Assembly: GCA_026709935.1 (NCBI GenBank)
Contig: JAPOSC010000033.1
Coordinates: forward strand, 1-64,000
DNA: 64,000 nt
Source of the DNA: Thiotrichales bacterium
GTDB lineage: Bacteria > Pseudomonadota > Gammaproteobacteria > HK1
Direction: 5' to 3'
The translations under genes were made by a program, and so were the position numbers. Positions 61,718 to 64,000 of this stretch are shown piece after piece (positions within the stretch are counted from its first letter, which is position 1; the number at the start of each line of letters is the position of its first letter). A model generated the notes under the pieces. That model worked only from the letters and a program-made list of their open reading frames with translations, did no database searches and was not told where the DNA came from.

Positions 61718-63242
61718 CCGCCCCGGGAGCCGGGCTCCCGGCGCGCGGGTCGAACGCGGGGCCATTCGGACGGAGGCGGATCCCGGGCCGGAGCCGGGTC
61801 CAGGGCAACACGCCCGGATCCGCCACCATCGGCCCCGGGGCCACGCAGATCAGCACCTCCGCCGCGATGGGCTCGAAGTCGGCGCGGAAGTGCACCGAGC
61901 TCTTGTTCACGACGATTTCCCGGGTGGTGGGCTCGATGCCGCAGTGCCGGTACATCGACAAGTCCGCGAGCTGCGCCTTGCGGCTTCCGACGAGGATCTG
62001 AATGTCGCGGATACGGAGCGACGCCATCGGCCCGAGGTCCATGCGGGCGCCGCCGTACATCGGCCCCGTGCCCGTGAACCGCCCGTCTCCGACCCGCTCG
62101 ACCCTGAACTCCGCTTCGAACGGCGCGTCGCCCGGAATACCGGACTTTCCGCCGAGCGCGACGCTCAGGGTGGACCCGGCGCCGGCGGCATGCGCGGCGC
62201 GCGCCGCCTCCGAGTCCACCATCATCCCGATCGCCGCCTTCGGGGCGTCGTTGCGCACGAGCGCGCGGAGCATCCCGGTGGTATCAGAGTCGCCCCCGGC
62301 GCCAGGGTTGTCCTGAGTATCCGCGATGACCACCGGACGGGATGCGGCGCGCGCGATCTCGATGGCCCGCCGCACGCCGTCGTCCGGCGAGTAGAGCACG
62401 CCCTCGAACTCGCCCTCCCGGCGCTCGATCTCGCGCGCCAGCGCGTCCACCGCACGCTCGACCGCCGCTTCCGACCTTCCGTAGCCAACCACCGACGGCG
62501 CGCAATGGCGGATATCCGCGGCCGGGAAACCCGCCGCCACCGTGAGGCTCGCTACCTCCCCGCCTTCGGCATCGTCGCGCATCGCCATGATGGATTGCAT
62601 GGGCTCGGCCGTCGTGCACTGCCAGGTAAGCGGGATCATGAACGGGATCTGACGAAACGCGGTGTGGACCCCGCCCGAGCCGTCGAGCAGCCGGTCGAGG
62701 TGCTGGGCGGTGCGCCGGCCGGTGTCGGCCATGTCGATGTGCGGATAGGTCCGGTAGCCGACAAGCGCGTTCGCGTGCTCCACCATTTCCGGGGTCATGT
62801 TGGTGTGGAAGTCGAGCGAGGCGACGACGGGAATGTCCGCGCCGACGAGCGCCCGCACCCGGCCGAGCAGCTCACCCTCGCCATCCTCCAGATGCTCGGC
62901 CACCATCGCACCGTGCAGACAGAGGTACACGGCATCGAAGGGTCGCGCGGCCTGCAGCCCTTCCAGAATGAGCCCGGCGATATGCTCGTAGGCGTGCTTC
63001 GTCACGTAGGACGACGGCGAGGCGGCCCCCCAGGTCGTCGGCAGCACGCGGTGCCCCGCGCGCTCGGCCTCCTCGATGAACCCGGCGATGGGGAGGTTCA
63101 TGCCCCGCACTCGCTCGGGGAGTTCGGGGCCGGTGGTCAGCCCCGGCCATTCGCCGGCGGTCTCGAACGCGGCGAGCGTCGCCAGCGAGGGAGCGAAAGT
63201 ATTGGTCTCGTGCTGAAAACCGCCGACGGCGATGCGCGCCAT
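61692..63242 (-). CDS. M81-family (MlrC-like) metallopeptidase
   Basis: A 516-residue homologue of microcystinase C. The N-terminus MARIAVGGFQHETNTFAPS is typical. LCLHGAMVAEHLEDGEGELL, SLDFHTNMTPEMVEHANALV and GYRTYPHIDM carry the probable zinc His and Asp ligands, and the C-terminal half has VIADTQDNPGAGGDSDT. In most bacteria these proteins act on small peptides or amides, not microcystin. ATG 63242 has AAGGAG 8 nt upstream. Confidence 0.92.
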   Translation of the reverse strand: MARIAVGGFQHETNTFAPSLATLAAFETAGEWPGLTTGPELPERVRGMNLPIAGFIEEAERAGHRVLPTTWGAASPSSYVTKHAYEHIAGLILEGLQAARPFDAVYLCLHGAMVAEHLEDGEGELLGRVRALVGADIPVVASLDFHTNMTPEMVEHANALVGYRTYPHIDMADTGRRTAQHLDRLLDGSGGVHTAFRQIPFMIPLTWQCTTAEPMQSIMAMRDDAEGGEVASLTVAAGFPAADIRHCAPSVVGYGRSEAAVERAVDALAREIERREGEFEGVLYSPDDGVRRAIEIARAASRPVVIADTQDNPGAGGDSDTTGMLRALVRNDAPKAAIGMMVDSEAARAAHAAGAGSTLSVALGGKSGIPGDAPFEAEFRVERVGDGRFTGTGPMYGGARMDLGPMASLRIRDIQILVGSRKAQLADLSMYRHCGIEPTTREIVVNKSSVHFRADFEPIAAEVLICVAPGPMVADPGVLPWTRLRPGIRLRPNGPAFDPRAGSPAPGAATPAASER

Positions 63243-63483
63243 GATGCATGCTCCTTGTACGTGTAGTGGGGAAAGGTTGCCGATGCCGGGCCGCGGGGGC
63301 GACCGCGGCAGGACATGCAATCCAAGGCATGTCCGGTCGGGACGAGCCGACGGCCACAGGTCTCACGAGGTCGCGAATCCGAACCGCAGACGCCCGAATG
63401 TGCTCGTCACCGAGTTCCGTCGAGAACCGCGCAGGGCAGTGCGTCGAATACTCCAAAGCCGTCACCGACGCGCCGTGGCGGCC

Positions 63484-64000
63484 TCACCCCGCGCCGCGCA
63501 GCGCCCGCAGCGCCACGCACGCGGCACCGTAGCCGTTGTCGATGTTGACCACCGCGAGTCCGGGGGCGCAGCTCGAAAGCGAGGCGTCGAGGGCGACCCG
63601 GCCGCCGACGGATACACCATAGCCGTTCGAGGTAGGCACCGCGACGACAAGGCCCGGCACCTGGCCTCCCACCACGCTCGGCAGCGACGCTTCCATACCC
63701 GCAATCGCGATCACGACCGGCATCGCGCGGATCTCCTCGAGCCGTTCGAGCAGACGCCACAGGCCCGCGACCCCCACGTCGTAAACCTCCAGCGCCGGTT
63801 CGCCGTAGTACGCGAGCGTGCGCACTGCCTCCTTCGCGACCGGCACGTCCGAGGTGCCGGCGGTCACCACCGCGACCCGCGCGGGACCGGCTCCGGACCG
63901 CGTTCCCGTTCCCAGCACCGCGGTGCGGGACACGGGGTCGTAGTCGAGCACGGCGCGGTGCGCGGACCCGAGGGCCTCGAACGACCCGGCCTCGAGCCGA
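63484..64000 (-). CDS. larB: LarB, nickel-pincer cofactor biosynthesis protein (5' partial)
   Basis: The C-terminal 171 residues of LarB, cut by the right window edge; the frame is open to the end. LarB carboxylates and cleaves nicotinic acid adenine dinucleotide in making the nickel-pincer cofactor of lactate racemase. The PurE-like domain shows VAVVTAGTSDVPVAKEAVRT, YDVGVAGLWRLLERL, VVIAIAGMEASLPSVVGG, VPTSNGYGVS and APGLAVVNIDNGYGAACVAL. Other lar genes are not in view and may lie beyond the edge. The 241-bp gap to the MlrC-like gene shows no gene. Confidence 0.93.
   Translation of the reverse strand, partial: RLEAGSFEALGSAHRAVLDYDPVSRTAVLGTGTRSGAGPARVAVVTAGTSDVPVAKEAVRTLAYYGEPALEVYDVGVAGLWRLLERLEEIRAMPVVIAIAGMEASLPSVVGGQVPGLVVAVPTSNGYGVSVGGRVALDASLSSCAPGLAVVNIDNGYGAACVALRALRGAG

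Noticed and set aside
63407-63487. GTGA on the larB stop as a further relay toward the MlrC-like gene
   Set aside because: The ORF opened there ends at 63407, about 165 nt short of the MlrC-like start, so it does not bridge the junction.

Overview
The window is 64 kb of very GC-rich DNA, roughly two-thirds G+C by eye, and dense with genes. It comes from a respiring member of the Pseudomonadota. The cbb3 oxidase proteins, especially CcoN, and the Zur-type operator read like gammaproteobacterial versions. The purine, N-heterocycle and hydantoin catabolic genes are also common in alphaproteobacteria, so the class is a judgement rather than a proof. I found no rRNA, tRNA, CRISPR array or insertion sequence.

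Layout. (1) 0-14.4 kb: cbb3 oxidase genes. ccoI (cut by the window edge) and ccoS lie first, ccoNOQPGH lie at 8.9-14.4 kb, and a minus-strand TRAP transporter plus an amidase-like gene sit between them. (2) 14.6-16.7 kb: a DUF2235 hydrolase and an exported purine-nucleoside hydrolase. (3) 16.7-29.9 kb, minus strand: a purine island with xdhB, xdhC, a BMP-type ABC importer, puuD, uraD and guaD. A VapBC-like toxin-antitoxin pair is lodged between xdhC and xdhB. (4) 30.2-38.5 kb: a molybdenum hydroxylase (CoxM-like plus a fused CoxS-CoxL-like subunit), a 6-hydroxynicotinate-reductase-like iron-sulfur protein, DNA polymerase IV and a UPF0280 protein. (5) 38.9-42.8 kb: hydantoinase/oxoprolinase A and B. 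(6) 42.8-49.5 kb: a probable zinc-starvation locus with a WD40 protein, a cyclase-family protein, a degenerate COG0523 protein, a Zur-like box and a FecBCD-type importer. (7) 49.7-64 kb: a NaChBac-type sodium channel, acetoacetyl-CoA synthetase, a MazF/PemK module, an acyl-CoA ligase, tellurite-associated genes, a VOC protein, a dimethylglycine-dehydrogenase-like flavoprotein, an MlrC-like protein and larB (cut by the window edge).

The most unusual signal is in the spacers. At about a dozen same-strand junctions the gap is filled by a short ORF. That ORF starts on the upstream stop codon (ATGA, GTGA or TTGA) and ends on the downstream start codon in the same way. The genes are amidase/small membrane protein, ccoO/ccoQ, puuD/uraD, uraD/guaD, the BMP permease and binding protein, xdhC/BMP ATPase, coxSL/hnr, dinB/UPF0280, hyuA/hyuB, hyuB/WD40, FecCD permease/sodium channel and pemK/acyl-CoA ligase. 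At uraD, guaD and UPF0280 the short ORF is visibly a tandem copy of the start of the downstream gene, with repeat units of 74, 92 and 146 nt, all equal to 2 modulo 3. A tandem duplication of an ATGA start with that remainder automatically produces a stop-start relay. I infer that start-region duplication has repeatedly built these relays. Whether they are translated is unknown.

Two enzymes look catalytically dead: an amidase without its Ser-cisSer-Lys triad, and a G3E-family GTPase homologue without its P-loop and base-recognition motif.
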